Part shown: one piece after another, positions 46,063 through 61,015 of the stretch | Numbering within the stretch: the first letter of the stretch is position 1 | Layout: every line of letters starts with the position of its first letter | Source of the DNA: Lethocerus indicus | Taxonomy: Eukaryota; Arthropoda; Insecta; Hemiptera; Belostomatidae | Reading direction: 5' to 3' | Length of the DNA: 64,000 nucleotides | NCBI GenBank assembly: GCA_019843655.1 | Contig: JACDQD010000008.1 | Span: 10,326,442 to 10,390,441, forward strand | The notes under the pieces: model-generated | The model's database searches: none | Told to the model about the DNA's origin: nothing | Seen by the model: only the letters and a program-made list of their open reading frames with translations | Position numbers and translations under genes: made by a program

Positions 46063-46655
46063 TTGACAAACAAAATTGTGACCAAACTAAAACAATATGA
46101 ATCCACAAACAAAAACCCTAAATCTATTAGATTATTGTCAATTTACCACAACCCCACAGAAACAAAGTTATCAGGAATATTAACCCCCGATAAATTAATT
46201 AATATCATGTTTTATATAAATTACCAACTAAGATATGTACACTTCTGAGAATTCTGCTTTCAGTTTACACGAGTAAAGGTTAATATACATACACTTCTTG
46301 TGTATTAGTTTACATTTATTTTCAGCTATGATGTGACTCTTAATATAGATTGAATTGCACACTTTTAGTACCTTCAATTGTACATTTGAAACAACTGGGG
46401 AATCTAACTGCATGAATTAAATAAATTGTCTGGAAATGTATATAGCACGTCTGCTTTCCTTCTCTTTTACCTTTGAAAAAATACAATAAGTGTTCCCTTA
46501 CATTGCATTACAATGTGTAACCACTACTTCTAAATATTATGATCGTTTAATATTTTTAAAATGAAACATTTAACGAATACAAAAAATGAGTTATAAGTTA
46601 ACATGTTATATTTTAACGATCCAATAGAGATTTATTCAAGAAACTATATCACAAA
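43654..46655. other. Intergenic region between OCRL and CFAP410
   Basis: 3.0 kb of AT-rich DNA. The left few hundred bases (to about 43,850) keep CpG and probably hold the OCRL promoter. No protein-coding potential, RNA gene or transposon is recognised. The right part contains the dinucleotide repeats near 45,960-46,060 and should carry the CFAP410 3'UTR. Confidence 0.5.
45961..46060. repeat. (TG)n and (AT)n microsatellites
   Basis: A (TG)8 run at 45961-45976 is followed 36 bases later by an uninterrupted (AT)24 run at 46013-46060, between OCRL and CFAP410. Confidence 0.95.
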
Positions 46656-49600
46656 TCAACCATCCAATTCATCCATTCTGCTTTTCACGGCCATCTCAAC
46701 TACTTCGAGATTAGGATAATCCAGTTCCTTAATTAAACAGAGTACAGCATTAAGTACATTCGTTCTCTGTAAAATGAAATTAAAAATTACTATTTCACAC
46801 TCACAAGTATGATCAATAGCAAAGGCCAACAAACTTTTCACTAGTTTACAGTTAAGTATAATAATACTTATTTACCCTTTCTGGAGGTCTTCGCCCACTA
46901 GACGACTGACGAATTCTGTGTCTCCTCCAGTCATTACAACAACCTAATTCTCCATCCGCCTATAAACAATGAACCAAGATAAAAAGAATATATGAAGGAT
47001 GCATAAAAGAATTAAAGATAATGTAAAACAGATATTGTTTGTATTAGAAAATGTAGTAATCGTTGATTCAAAAATACAATCTAATTTGGCTCATACTTGA
47101 AGTTATATATAAATTTCAAAATGGTATAACAGACAATGATACTACCTCAGAATAAATTAAGATAAATACATTAATTGTGAATTAATATCAATGATATTTA
47201 TAATAAGTATTAGAAGGAAGTTTATAATGACAGGATCCAAATTAAAAAAAGGTTTGTAAAACAATTGCAGATTAAGAGCAATTCCAGTTACTTACAGTTC
47301 TGCTTCGAGGAATAGAGTTGAATGGAGGCCTCGCTGGATTATGAGTTTCTACTGTATCTTCCTGTCGATTTTAAATAATTGAAAATAAATTACAATTTAA
47401 ATAAAAATACGTGGAAAATCACTGAGCATGCTTATGTACCTTATGGAAAAAATAAACCATATTAAAATAAATGTATAATTAAATGGAAAAAATAACCATG
47501 AGAAGTGAGATATTGTTAAGATTTATGATGAATCATGTTAAATTGAATTTCAAGGTTTTCAATGCATCCATTTTTTTACTTTAACACTACTGAACCAACA
47601 TGTAACACATACATTATAATGCAAATATAGAAACGTACCCATATTCAGATTACCATTGCAATCTTTAATACACTTTGCAATAGCCCTCTTGTATACGAAT
47701 GGATAATTTATTTTACAATATATACAATAGCTATTATATTATACCAGTAGGGATACCAAGCATGCTGATAACATCAAGTTGCGTTAACATGCTCTCTTAA
47801 TTCATATAAAACTGATAAAACATTTAGAAATATATTTTTATTTCTTGAATTTCTTGAAAACAAAAATCACTATTTCTAGGAACAATTTATAATGTTTAAT
47901 ACTAACTATGGACTATTTATATTTAACGTGCATTGTCTCAGTTGCTTAAAATGGGACAAATGAATAAGACAATAAAAAAGATAAACAAGTATTCTATTTG
48001 CATTATGGCATTCCTTAAAAGATAAGAAAATCTGGTCTTGAATCCCCCTTCATATTAACTGAAGGCTAAGAGGAAACTGATCTTTTAATTATAAGACAGG
48101 CCTATTAAATTATAGTTACGTGCTACAAGAGTCAACAGCCAAAAGAACAATTTCAACAGATGTAATTATCGAATCCATTAATGTGCTTGTTTCTAGTGGA
48201 ACTAGATACAAAACTTGAATACATGAAAAACAGAAATACCAAAAAGTGATAATCTGAAGAAAGTATCAATATTTCACTCAACGTGTATTTGTTGAATTTT
48301 CCCTGTTGAAAATATATTTTGATAAAAAAATTTTAACCATAAATGGTCATGCCATAAATGGTCATTAATACAAAAGAATTCTACATTCTTATTCAAAGTC
48401 AATAGAAATTTAAAGCACTACACCAACACTGTTCTTTTTGAGTCATTTTTCTTAAGCTAATCAGATGCATTTGAAATTTTATTTGCCTATTTGTTGTATT
48501 TGTTCAATTTATATTTTATCTAAAGATGATAGATACAGGGTTATTTTTAATAGGCAATAAAAAATGAGGATATTTCCTACATAGTAAGTCTGTTTAATAA
48601 AGATCTCAGAAACATCAAACTACTAAGATAATAATAGAAATATTACCAAACTAATGTACAATATTAAAGTACTTAAAGTAATTTAAACTTAAAAATAAAA
48701 ATAAGTTCTAGACATACATATAGAACAATGAAGTATTTATCACTGACCACCAGTAATGCAGTACCATTAAAATCATTTCATTTAGGAAGGCTGTATGTTC
48801 TGTATGCGTTAAACTGAAATGTTTTATACCTTATAAACTGCAACCCTAGTCTCTATTTCCAATGGAGATTCCATTTGCTTTTGGACTTCCGTGTACACTT
48901 CTTGTTCAGTCTATAACATTTATTAATCCGGCACCAAAATAAGTAATGGCAAAATATGCATGTTAGCATGTTATTTTCCATGAATGAATTAGAATTATTA
49001 AATTTATTTCATGAAGATTATTAAGATAAACATAAGACATCAAACAAAACCACACTCATTCATGCAAACCATAAAAAAATATCAGACATAAAACCATTGT
49101 ACATTAATAAAAGGTACATTATTTCTGATTAGAATAAGACTGTATAATAACTTTCATTAAGGGAAATAATTAAAAAAATTAAAATGACTGGGTTACAATA
49201 AAATCATAATCATCATTCATAATACCATTCCAGATAATTCAATACATCTTTTAAATGATAGTACTAGAATGAAGTATTATAATGACTTAAGAATTTATAC
49301 TAACTAATTCAATTGCTCATCTGCAACTAACAGTATGTGAAATTATTCAAATAAAATGTTAAGTTCACATTGCATATAAATAAACACTTACTAGTTAATT
49401 TGTGAACTAATTATAATAATAAAGAAATATGTTAAAATTATAATTTGTGAAAACAGTAAAATGATTACCTTTTTATATAAAAGAATGCTTGTAGTCTTAC
49501 CTCATAATTTGAATTGTTTTGCACATATTCCTTTGGCCTGTGGTACCTAGTGACAACAATCAAACCATGATTAACATCATTGCAACATTAACTGCATGGC

Positions 49601-52600
49601 TATCATGCATATAGCATGATTGCATAACAATCATAATAAGAGGTCACATGACATTAAAACGTAAAACTAATGTTTGATTAATATTATTTATTCCTTTTTT
49701 GTAGAACACAAATATAACAAGTTCAATAATGACATATTAAGTTGAATGATATGATAGAAATTAATGTATCCTATAAGTTTTCTTATTTATATCATCTTAA
49801 CTTTAATTGTGAACTGAACTATAATGTAAATTGTCCATATAAAGTGTCTTTATTCAACATCAGTTATCTTTTAGTTCTATGACTACATTGACAGTGGTTC
49901 ATGGATAAATTATTCTGTAACACAGATTATTTGTAATCATATTTGTCTGTTTTGACCATTCATCCTACTTGGGCAACAAAAAATTATGTAAAATAAAAAT
50001 TCCAACATTTCTGTCATTACATCATTGGCAATTAAACATTTTGATGTTTCAGTATTTTTATCTTACTGTGTTGGAAGAGGAGGTACATCTGGGGTGTAGG
50101 GTTCATGCTCAGGTTCTACATATTGCACTTCAGAAGGAGGAGACTTCCTATCATTGGACTCCTGAAAAAATAATTAACCAATGAAATAGTTATAGTTATA
50201 ATATAATAAATATTTATTATAAACTGTACATTTATTTAAATGAATGTTCTCGATTGCAAGACATTAGACATAAGCTGTATTAGTTTATCAAGATATAGTA
50301 ATTAGTATATTTAAAACAATATGACCACTTTAAAATTATAGAAATGATGTTGCTTGTGAAATGCTACAGTTTCTCACTTTCACTCTACAAATAATGAAAT
50401 TACTGTTACTAAAAGTTTACTGAAAACATGAAAAAACAAACAAAACTAGAAGGAATCAATGCATCACATTTCAGTAGCGTCCCGTCAAGATGATCTATGC
50501 AATAAAAATTGTAGATACAAATTTATTCATCCATAATTGATCTTTACCATTAAACAAATTGATGACAGGAATGATTATGTCATTGATTCTTCCAAACTAA
50601 TAAAGCAATTGATATCTACAGTACATAGATACATGCAAACAAATTTTAAAAACCCGACAAGCCAACAATCAAAACACAGACAAGCATTTAAATGATGAAA
50701 CACTCACCTTGTATTGCGAATATTTTTGTTCATACTCGTCTTCATCAGGATCAGAATAGTACTCCTAAAAATAAATCAATAAATAAAGAAACCAAAATAA
50801 GATTCCATAATAAATTATTCAAATAATGTGTTTATAAATGATCCTTTGTCAATTATGTATAATGCAATGTATAAATAGGGGATAGAAAATGTTGACATTT
50901 ACTTATTAATTTCATTTCAAATGAAAAAGAAATAAAACAATAATACATGTATGAAGAGTATGACGAACAAATCTAGATGGTATCACTTTTTTTATTTCAT
51001 AATTTCATATTTGTGAAACAGTTATTAAAAATGTGCCATTATAAAAACTATTAGAAGCCTAATTGTCTAATCTACATTCAGTACCGCTGCAGTTGCTTAA
51101 CATGCAAAAAAGAGCAAAACCTCACGATTAATAATGGTAGATTTTGGTGCAGAAAAAAATACTAAACACATACTGAATTGAGGATATAAACTGATTATTT
51201 TCAGTTAATTTTTAACAGAGATATCTGTCAAATACATGCAGGAGTTTAAACTTGCATGGTGAAACTCAAAACTGTGCATTAACTACTCCCACTTGTCACT
51301 TATAGAAGACATTATTTTTTTGAGTATAAGTGAATAAATTTTAACAAATCAAACTTTATTGCTAAACAGTTTATGACAAGCATTACTATAGACAATGACA
51401 AATATTATTATGACAAACCAACATTAGGTCATACTGCATTGTATTGTTTAATACTGTTGGTGACATAATATTTTAATAAAAATGAATATGCTACAGAGTT
51501 GTCTAAAGAAAAATAATGATAAATATTCAGTAGTATATTTAGGAAATTTAGGAACAGTACAAACAGATTAACCCTGTGTGTCCGTAAACTAAAGTCACAT
51601 TTAAGCCATGTATTTTCTGATTTTAGTATGTATGTCATTGTTATATTTCTGTATATCTATTACCTGCTGCATTTCAGGATGGATTAGGACTTTTCCAAAT
51701 CGCTGAGCTTTTTCCAGTTCTGTACTTTGTACAGGAACATCATCTAATTTCACCAGTTGTGGCAATGCTCTAAGAACTGCAAGTCTATAACTATAAATAC
51801 AATTTGAAGGTACTTTATTGTACACATTTTAAAAAATAAAATAAAACATATTCAACATGGTTTATAAATATTAAAATAAAGGAATACTGTTGATAAATAG
51901 TATCAGATGAATAACAATAAATACTTTCTTAGGAGGGAAAATTAAGGAAACTTTTTTAACAGATTTAGGCAAATATTTTTTCTTAGTGTTATGTTAAAAA
52001 ATAAGCTCATACTACACATACCACCAATGATGATTTTAGTATATTTATCAATAATTTTCAAAACTTCCTAGATATATAAAAAAATCATTTTGAAATTATT
52101 TTCTACAGAAGTAACCAAAATGAGATTATCTAATTGTGTAAAGTTAATCTTAACAACTGTTAAATTAAACAACTGAAAACAATACTTTTTTAAGAATAAT
52201 GTACAGAGGTCTGAAGTGTCTGAACTGTTTCAGTTCACACTGAAACACTGCTGAAGTGTTTCTACTGCTGACACAGATATTTCATTTTTAAATACTATTT
52301 AGCCTAAAAGAATAAGAAATCACTAATAATAATAGATATATAATAGAATAAGGATTCACTGCTCCAACTTTTGGATGTTTTTCTAATAACTTTAAACCAG
52401 CTAATATAAATCTCGACTGATATTATTATCCCACTCAATAAATTATCAAATGTCATTAATATTAGAAACACTAATATTTATCATCACTATAATTATACGA
52501 TATACAAATGATGTGATTTTATTTTTCTAAACAATTTTTATTTATGTAAGGACCTTTTTATAAAGAGAAATAAAATGTTAATATATTTATATAAGGACAT

Positions 52601-54596
52601 TTTGTATATAAAAGCATTAGTGATATTCATTTACCCTTACATTTTTAAATTACCTTTCATCACTGGTAACACACGGGTTTTCATCTAACCATAAGCATTT
52701 CAGATTCTGTAAATCCTGCAGATAACATACTTCGTTGAGATCCTTAATATTGTTTTTACGCACAAATAGGTCTTGCAATTTTTTGCAGAACTGGAAGTCA
52801 GCAAGAGTAGAAATGCTGTTTACACTGTGATGAACATAAATATACTTAAAATACAAAATTCAATTGCAATACAGAAATTAGAAGCATAATATTCATTGGA
52901 CATATAGTTAAATATAAATATTTCTACACTCATTTTATGTACACACACACAACATTTTTAATTAAAAAGTATGTGCTTTTTATAAAAAAATTTAATTTAC
53001 CACCAGATGATAAGTGTGCATTATTTGTACCTGGACATATAAACTCTGAGTAAGATAAAAATAATAATAAAGATAATAATTTTTTTAACGACAATTACTT
53101 TATACACCACAAATGAATGACACAAACACCCTTACAAAATGAGTATGTTTATGCAACATAAATCATACATGGTCAATTATATAAAAACTCATGTGCAAGA
53201 ACATACTCAATTTGTTATATTTTGCACCACTATGATTATATACGATAAACTGAATTTAGATAATTAGTCATGGTACAAGTTTTTTACACAAATGAGCATC
53301 AGAGTGTAAAACACAATTAATTACAAGAAAATGAGATCATGAAAATTGGGATATGCTATTTCAAAATATGACAGTACCGTATACCTTCCATTATATGTAT
53401 ATATACATGTCTTGTGTTTTAGGACATCATGACGAAATCATTTCAATTGATCTAAAATATGGAAAAGTATGCTCCAAGTAAAATATGCTATACTTTCGTA
53501 GTACATATTAGGAGAGATTATGGGACATAATCAATATTTTAAATTATATAGTCAGTTGAGAATAATCATGAGCTTTCAATGTTCCCAAAAATGGACAGCC
53601 TAGAATGAATCTTGTTACACCTACAAGAATCCCTTCATGGTCATGAGATCCTACGCTTCAAGAATGATTCATTGACCATTTAGACAAAAGAAATGGTTCA
53701 TTATAAATATAAAATATATGGTAAAAATATTTAATAATTCAAAAATCAAACATTTTCAACACTAGCAAAGATTAATAACAAATGCACAAATGTTAAAACA
53801 TTCATTCAACCAAATAATAATAAATTATCAACTAATTTTAAAATGATAATTCCATACTTGAAGGATGCATTTATTATCAGTGTTAATGTATCAACTGAGT
53901 AGAGCTACTATTAAAAATGCATTTTGGAAGTGGCTATTCAACATGCAAGCAGAGAACTGATGACATGTTTTTAAGATGTGCCTTAAGATGTATTACACAA
54001 TACAATATGAATCAATATGTCCCATAAATTGAAAAATAAAATTTAAGTAAGATTTTACTTAATTTAAATTCATACAAAGTGGATATCCTCGTAGAAGTGA
54101 TTTCACCTGCTTCCAGACATATCTACAGTTTACAATTTATCTGTAATTGTAGGCAACTATAAAATTCACTGCAAGGGTTCTACATGGCTAAAATTTAACA
54201 AAGTTAAGAATAAAAATCATTAAGGCAAATAACAAACTACTGCATAGGCAGCTAGTAACTATGGTAATAACAAATTAAACTGGGATATCGTTAATAAGTC
54301 TGAGAATTATAAACTTATACACACCTTAGTGACAATACTGTGACATTAGGCATTCTTCTTAAAATGCTAACATCTGACAGTTGGCTACCCCTAAAAGAAA
54401 GAAAATGGTTTAATAAATTACATATAGACTTACACTATTCACTTGAAATACTGGCATTTAAGTACAACTTTAATAAAGGGCGACTTACAATATATTAATT
54501 AAAACAAAATACATACCAGCAATTTAGTTTCGTGATTAAAGCTAGATTGGATTGTTTGGTCCTGGCGATCACCATTTCTTCCGTTAACATTACCAT
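46656..54596 (-). CDS. CFAP410: Cilia- and flagella-associated protein 410 (C21orf2 homologue)
   Basis: Eleven coding exons, 5' to 3': 54596-54517, 54390-54325, 52824-52654, 51790-51664, 50764-50708, 50161-50067, 49546-49501, 48910-48830, 47361-47296, 46959-46876 and 46766-46656; 327 residues, all in frame. The N-terminus has leucine-rich repeats with the family landmarks LNCWGSQLSDVSIL, SVNSISTLADF and LKCLWLDENPC, capped by YRLAVLRALPQLVKLD. The C-terminus NVLNAVLCLIKELDYPNLEVV matches the short helical domain that oligomerises and binds NEK1 in known members. The middle (about 150-285) is acidic to basic, Pro-rich and probably disordered; it makes this protein longer than the human one (about 256). 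The protein acts at the ciliary basal body. Introns up to 1.5 kb are AT-rich and empty. The first of two in-frame ATGs is used. Confidence 0.92.
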
Positions 54597-55623
54597 CTTC
54601 GATATGATATTTGACCTCAAGTGTTACAATGTGTCACCGATACCGATCATAATCTTTAGAAATTGAACCGAAATGTAACGAGATTTATAAATGGAATCAT
54701 TTCACCAGATCAGCGCATAATAATAATGAAACTATAGTAACACCTTAGGATAATATTAAAAACCCCCACACAAGGAAGGTTACCTTATGTTGTTTAACGT
54801 CGTTGCCGTTGGTGGCACCACATGTCGGAAAAGGGCTCAAATTAGCTACGAAAAAAACATAAAAATAAAGTTAAAACCATTTATTGTGATTTCCTTTCGA
54901 CAATGCGGTGTAATATCAACTGATTAATACAAATTTATTGTACATTTGTAAATAAATTGCAGAATATTATTCCAGAATTAAGATTTGTAGTTTATACTTA
55001 GAACTTATAATTTATGTAATATTAAATTTTCTTTGCATTGCTACCTTCTATGTTTAGTGACTTGACCTTTTTAAATTGAATTCTTTTATATTCAAATATT
55101 AATCATGGTTTATTCTTATGAAAATGTAATCAGTATCAGTTTTTAAATAAATATTGGCTAAGACAAAAGTTTAGATCTTTTAAAAAGAGAATTGCATATG
55201 ACATAATTATAGATAACATAATATTATTAATAATATTCTTTCTAAGTAGAATACAGTTTTAAGTATTTCATAAGTAATTGGTTTTTTCTTTTTTTACTTT
55301 AAATTATTACTTGTTTTGAAAATTATATTTTCACTGATATGCTGACCTGCTCTTAAATGTTAAGATAAACTTAATATTTAGTTAAATACTTTTTAATGAA
55401 TAATGCACATTGATTATTCAGAAGGTCATTATTAATTTATTTATTAATGACGAGTTGAATTACATATATATTTATTATTCAGAAAGGTAGCTTTAATTGG
55501 TAACTCTTGGTGATAAATTCATTTGTTATATATCTAAGCTTTAATAATTCACACGTGATAATTCAACAATAAAATGATGCTCCTAATAAGATCTTTGTAG
55601 GTAAACTCCTTAAAACAATTTAT
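54597..55623. other. Spacer between the CFAP410 5' end and the FAIM 3' end
   Basis: CpG-containing sequence at 54,600-54,840 probably represents the CFAP410 promoter and 5'UTR. The rest is extremely AT-rich, with no ORF or repeat recognised. Confidence 0.45.
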
Positions 55624-57013
55624 TTATCCTTCATATTCTTGGTCGATGATTTGATCTTTATAAATCAGTGTGTAAATTAGTCCTTCCTTCTTGTTACAGC
55701 TGCTCATCACCTTTATGCAGGCTGAAACATTACCCACTACAAAATGGGTTTCAGTTCCTCCATCAACAAATTCACCCTACAAACAATATAATTGTTGTTA
55801 TACCAATTTGCTAATTTTGATATTGCACAAATTATTGAATTCCTTAAGATAATTAAGAAATACAATTATTTATGTTAATAACTTATTAATGCACTGATAC
55901 AAAATACATAAAATAATAACAAGATTATTTATTAGGTTCAATGATCCTGATTTATTTAATAATGGAATGAATACTATAGAGTACTCTACCATTGCTTCAA
56001 CTTTTTCCCCATCAACCCAGATGTCTAGTGTGTCCTTCTCTAAAAAAAAATCACCACAAATAATTAAAATGAATAAACCATTCTCCAAAATTAAGTTAAA
56101 TAATTCACTATATTGATGTATTACCAAGCACTATTCTGTGCAGGTCTCCTATGACCCAAGTGCACACTGTGTTGGATCTACGACGTGTGAAGTCAGCCAA
56201 AGATCTCCCATTTACAATTAAACAGTACTGATAAGAGAATCCTGATGCAGGTTCAATCCGTATGGCACATTTAGTAGTCCCTAAGTTGAATTCCTGGTCT
56301 CCCACTAATTTAAACATCCAGTCCCTCCGAAATATTTCCTGATTGTATTAAAGATTTTTTTAAACTGCATACATATTTTCAAACAAATTTTTTTGGAATA
56401 AATCATGCTATTCCTATTTTAATAGTGTCACTCATATTAATGAATTTTGATTGGTATATAAATTTATGATCATGATGGTCTTATTCTATAGAGTAAATTC
56501 TTAATAAAAATCTCATAATTTAAATTTAATAGTTTTCTTCAAGTGCTTGAAATTAAACCCTAAGAAATATGCTTACTTCAAAAAATGCTATCTGTTATAC
56601 AAGAAATGATATATGAAACAATATGTTGCAATAGTAACATTAACTCCAACAGTTTCTATTTTACTGAAAACTACTTTTCATATATAAATTAATTGATAAA
56701 ATTCATAGTACTAATGCAATACAACAATTTTCACCTCATTATCAATGCGTATTATTCGTTTACCAGTAGCAGTACCATGCTCGAATTCAACAGTATGAAC
56801 CCCATCACTCAATGGAACTTGCCAAACACCAACTACATCTCCATTTACCTTTTGCATATGATAAAGAATAAATTAGATTAGTATGTTAAGAGATTAGTAT
56901 GCTTGTTGGTCATAACAGGAAATAATGAACTATCAATTTTGTGTAAATATACACACACACACACACACACACTTATACTGGTATATTACTTAACTTACTT
57001 CTGTTTTCTTCAT
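55624..57013 (-). CDS. FAIM: Fas apoptotic inhibitory molecule 1
   Basis: Five coding exons, 5' to 3': 57013-56999 (only MKKTE), 56848-56735, 56338-56125, 56039-55990 and 55776-55624 (stop TAA); 181 residues against 179 for the common human form. Family landmarks run the full length: VWQVPLSDGVHTVEFEHGT, ATGKRIIRID, RRDWMFKLVGDQEF, a NGRSLADF turn, RIVLEKDTLDIWVDG and GEFVDGGTETHF. FAIM is a small all-beta cytosolic protein of two similar lobes; vertebrate members dampen Fas killing and protect against protein aggregation, and the invertebrate role is not settled. The start exon sits behind an acceptor at 57049/57050, so a noncoding exon lies further upstream. Its first intron holds an (AC)n run near 56951-56972. 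Confidence 0.95.
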
Positions 57014-57737
57014 AATTGAAGTGGTGATTCCAAAATTAACCAAAGTTCTCTGAAACATAGGGTGGGTAATACTTTTTTTTCAAATGTCCACAAATATAAA
57101 AATGATTTAATCAAGTAGACTTAAAGCTGAAAGTAGATAAATTTAAAATTCACTGACATGAATTTTATAATTGGCAAAAAAAATGGTTGCAGTTAGTTAA
57201 GATTATTTGATAGTACTCCATATGCATTACTTCCAATTTCAATGAGCCAAGGGTTATGAGATTAAGGAAGTAATTCATACTGCATTATGAAGGTTGTCAA
57301 AAATAACATACGAACCTAAATTCATTATGAGTGTGGAGTATAATTTATTAAAGAGATTAACAACCTTAATAGGTTAGCTATAAAATTCTCATTTTTTAAC
57401 TTCTTTCTCCCTTACTATTCAACCTTCCAGTAATGATTATATTGGTTACCATTACTAATAAATACTAAAAATAATCTTTGTATATTACTGTTATAAAAAA
57501 AAATCATTCTCTATGTAATTGTAAGGAATAACATGCAGCACATATGTATAAAAGCACTGTTTGTATTAATTAAAAATACTTTCATTGAATATGCATAGAA
57601 AAAAATTAACAAAACATAAAATTTCATTATAGCACTACCTGAAATACATCAACACCAATTACTAAACTGTTTGTGTTCTTTCCTTCACTTAGCAACCACA
57701 GTAGCTAATACGGCATGTGGTTGTATACAGATGTATG

Positions 57738-57784
<47 letters not shown>

Positions 57785-58193
57785 AATATTTCTGTTCATT
57801 TAAAACAATATAAATATATGTTCTTCATTAGCTTACTAGTCCACTCAATTTAAATGAAATTTAATACAAAAAATTTAATGAAATTTAATACACTTTTTTG
57901 CACCATTAAAATCATTATTTTTAAATCATCTTTCTTAGAGTGACCAATTTTCCTAGCTTTATATCTAAGAATGATTAGCAAGTGTAATTACAAAGTCAAG
58001 AAAAGTTATATTAGAAATTGTACCTATTACATATATGTTTCAGTAGGAACCTTTTACCTTAGTTACTAACAAAAAAATGTAAAACACAGAAGACCAGACG
58101 AATTTTAGTTTCATACATTTATTCATATCCATTAATATTTTTCTCTGACAAAGAGAATTTATTTTTTAGAAATACTCAATGAAATTATCAAAT
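57014..58193. other. Spacer between the FAIM 5' end and the FAH 3' end
   Basis: AT-rich with no ORF. It should contain the FAIM noncoding first exon and promoter, which I could not place. The only clear structure is the AT repeat at 57742-57780. Confidence 0.45.
57742..57780. repeat. (TA)n microsatellite
   Basis: An uninterrupted TA run of about 39 bases, preceded by ATGTATGTATG, between FAIM and FAH. Confidence 0.95.
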
Positions 58194-61015
58194 TTATAAA
58201 GCTGGTAATAATTTTCCAGAACATATTCCAAAGCCAATGCGGTAACCATTGCCTTGACAATGACCTGAAACAAGAAAATTGAGTTATCACAAACATACAG
58301 ATTTGCTTATGAATTAAAAATGCTGTGTAAATATAACTAGAGTCGTGGAAGCTATTAACCTTCAATTATGACTTCATCTCCATCTTGCAAAAATTTTCTG
58401 GTTGAACCATCAGCCAGAGTGATGGGCTGTGTGCCTTTCCAGGATAGCTCAAGCATAGATCCAAAACTGGATGGTTCCTGCATGAATATATGTGAAAACA
58501 TTTCAATAATTATTCTATATTTTACAGTGTTTGCAAAATATATATTAGCAGGGCAGGTTGATGTGACCTCAGCACCTCAGCCTCAGTTCTGGAATTATGT
58601 AATATAGTAATATTTTATATATGGTTAATTTTGTTTTTAATTAAATAAAAATTTGATTAACTAAATTGAATATCTTTTGTTTTCAATCTTTCTGTTTTTT
58701 GTGTAGAATTTATGAAGGTGTTTTTCTGCATTACTCCCTTATTATATTTGATTTAAATAATTTACCGGTCCACTTATAGTTCCTGAAGCCATGAGGTCAC
58801 CAGGATTCACATTGCACCCAGCTACAGTGTGATGTGCAAGTTGTTGCTTTGCTGTCCAGTAGAGCCATTTGTAATTTGATTTACATACGGTTGTTGGAAT
58901 AGATGCTTTATCAGCTGAGGAATACATGTTGGTATTAATGGTGTTTCAATTAATAAAATATTACTGAGTACCATTTGTCAATACTTACGTCTAATTGAGA
59001 CAGACAAATTTATGTCATAGTTGTAACTGTCACTATGAGATAAATACGGCAATGGTGGTGGGTCTTGGACAGCATTTGGAACCTTAAATGGTTCTAAGGC
59101 ATCCATTGTTACAATCCATGGAGATATTGTTGTTCCAAAACTCTTTGCTAAGAAAGGTCCCAGTGGAATGTATTCCCACTTCTGAATATCACGTGCTGCA
59201 ATAAATATTGGTATCATGAATCAAATAATAAACATTTGTTTTGTTCAAACAAATTATTTAAAAAAATATAATTTGCCCTTTGGAAACTCACAACTAATTA
59301 ATTATTGCCAATCAATATAAACATTGTATTTATTTATATATATTCTTCTTAACAAACATGTTTCAATGCTAGAAAAAATTCTACCTTATAATAATTTTGT
59401 TATGATTGAGTTATTTATTCATTTATGTTTTGTTTATATTTTTTGATAATACATACCACTCCAATCATTCATTAATACCAATCCAAATATGTGATTTTCT
59501 GTTTCTTCTATAGGAATTGATGTTCCCAATTTAGTTTGTGCACCCCCAACAAAAAATGCCACTTCAAGTTCAAAATCCATCAAAGCTGAAGGCCTATAAA
59601 GTGGGTTTGTAGCTCCTTCAGGACAGACCTTAAATGTTACAACTTACTTTGTATGCAAACATTTTAGTAGTTCATACAGTGAACATTTTTTTGCCCATTA
59701 CATTCAATTTTGAATGCAGCCATTAATAATATTTATTTAAATTCAGAGCTAGTATATTGGAATACACAATTTTAATTGATTTCAGACTTAATTATAAATG
59801 GTTAACTCATTTTTTGCTGAGATTTTACCTGTCCCTTAGGTCTGTATATAGATGTACCAGAAACTACAACTGAGCTTGCTCTTCCATGGTATCCAACAGG
59901 TAAATGTTTCCTAATTTAAAAATATTTATATATTAAATTGTATACTTTCAACAAATCTAACAGCATAATAAAATTCAATTTAAATTAATAGAGGGTTAAT
60001 ATATTTATTATAATTTAATAAGTATATTATGACAAACCAATTTGGCATGAGAGCATTTTCTTTGCTGCGGAACATTATTCCAACATTGGTAGCATGATGA
60101 ATAGATGAATAAAAGTCAGTATAGTCCCCAATAGTGGCAGGTAAATGCATTGTTGCTTCAGACTGATTAACAAAGAATCTGAAAAATAATTTTAATCAAA
60201 TTATTTATCAGATTGTATTTGATTTATCCTACAAAACTTATACATTCCTACATCCTTCTTTATTTGTCCAAATTATGTACTTTTCTTGCATAAGATGTTG
60301 GCAAGCCAACAGGCAGTTACATAATATCTTACCCAGGTTGACCTTGAATAGTTGAGTTCTCTGCTGATAATAAATGTTGTATAGTTGATCTGGCTTCCTT
60401 CCAGGCTTGCTTTGAAAGACTCATGAAAGAATTCAAGGTAGTCTGAAATACAATGAAATATTCTAAAATTTGGTTTAGGGAATAGAAAAAAGAGTATAAA
60501 TTTCTATTTTTCTTCAACTCTACCTGTCGGAAAACATGTTGATTGTCCTTAAGTAATGGTCCATTAAAGAGATGACTGATGGCATTTAGGTCCAGTATTT
60601 TGTCCCCTATTGCAACTCCAATTCTGGGGGTGACCTTAGATTAATATTATAAATGTAGTTAACATTATAATTGAAGTAGTTTTTTCTTAACTGATTACCA
60701 ACAATCTACACGCAAACATCAATTTTTTGGGAAACATTTTTGTAGTTAAAAAAGAAATGAATGATTGTTAGGTAAATATTCCAAATATAGCAATGATATA
60801 AAAATAACACAAATAATAAACACACATTCAAAACATAAGATAAGAGTGTCTTTCTTGTGTTATCTTACAGTATAACTGTATTAACTGAAAATAGTTTTAA
60901 GAATAAATTCTTTTTATAAATAATTACTTACATTTTCTTTTGTAGAGAAAACGCCATAAGGTAGATTTTCTATGGGGAATTCTGAATCTTCACAATACTT
61001 TATAAATGACTTCAT
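58194..61015 (-). CDS. FAH: Fumarylacetoacetase
   Basis: Ten coding exons, 5' to 3': 61015-60932, 60634-60524, 60442-60333, 60178-60038, 59910-59829, 59628-59457, 59195-58989, 58914-58766, 58477-58360 and 58264-58194 (stop TAA); 414 residues (human 419). It catalyses the last step of tyrosine and phenylalanine breakdown, splitting fumarylacetoacetate into fumarate and acetoacetate in the cytosol. Active-site and metal residues are all present: Asp123 and His130 in [12 protein letters not shown], Glu196 and Glu198 in [10 protein letters not shown], Asp231 in [14 protein letters not shown], and Lys251 in [10 protein letters not shown]. The start [24 protein letters not shown] is typical of the family's N-terminus. 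All splice sites are GT-AG and consistent in phase. Confidence 0.97.
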
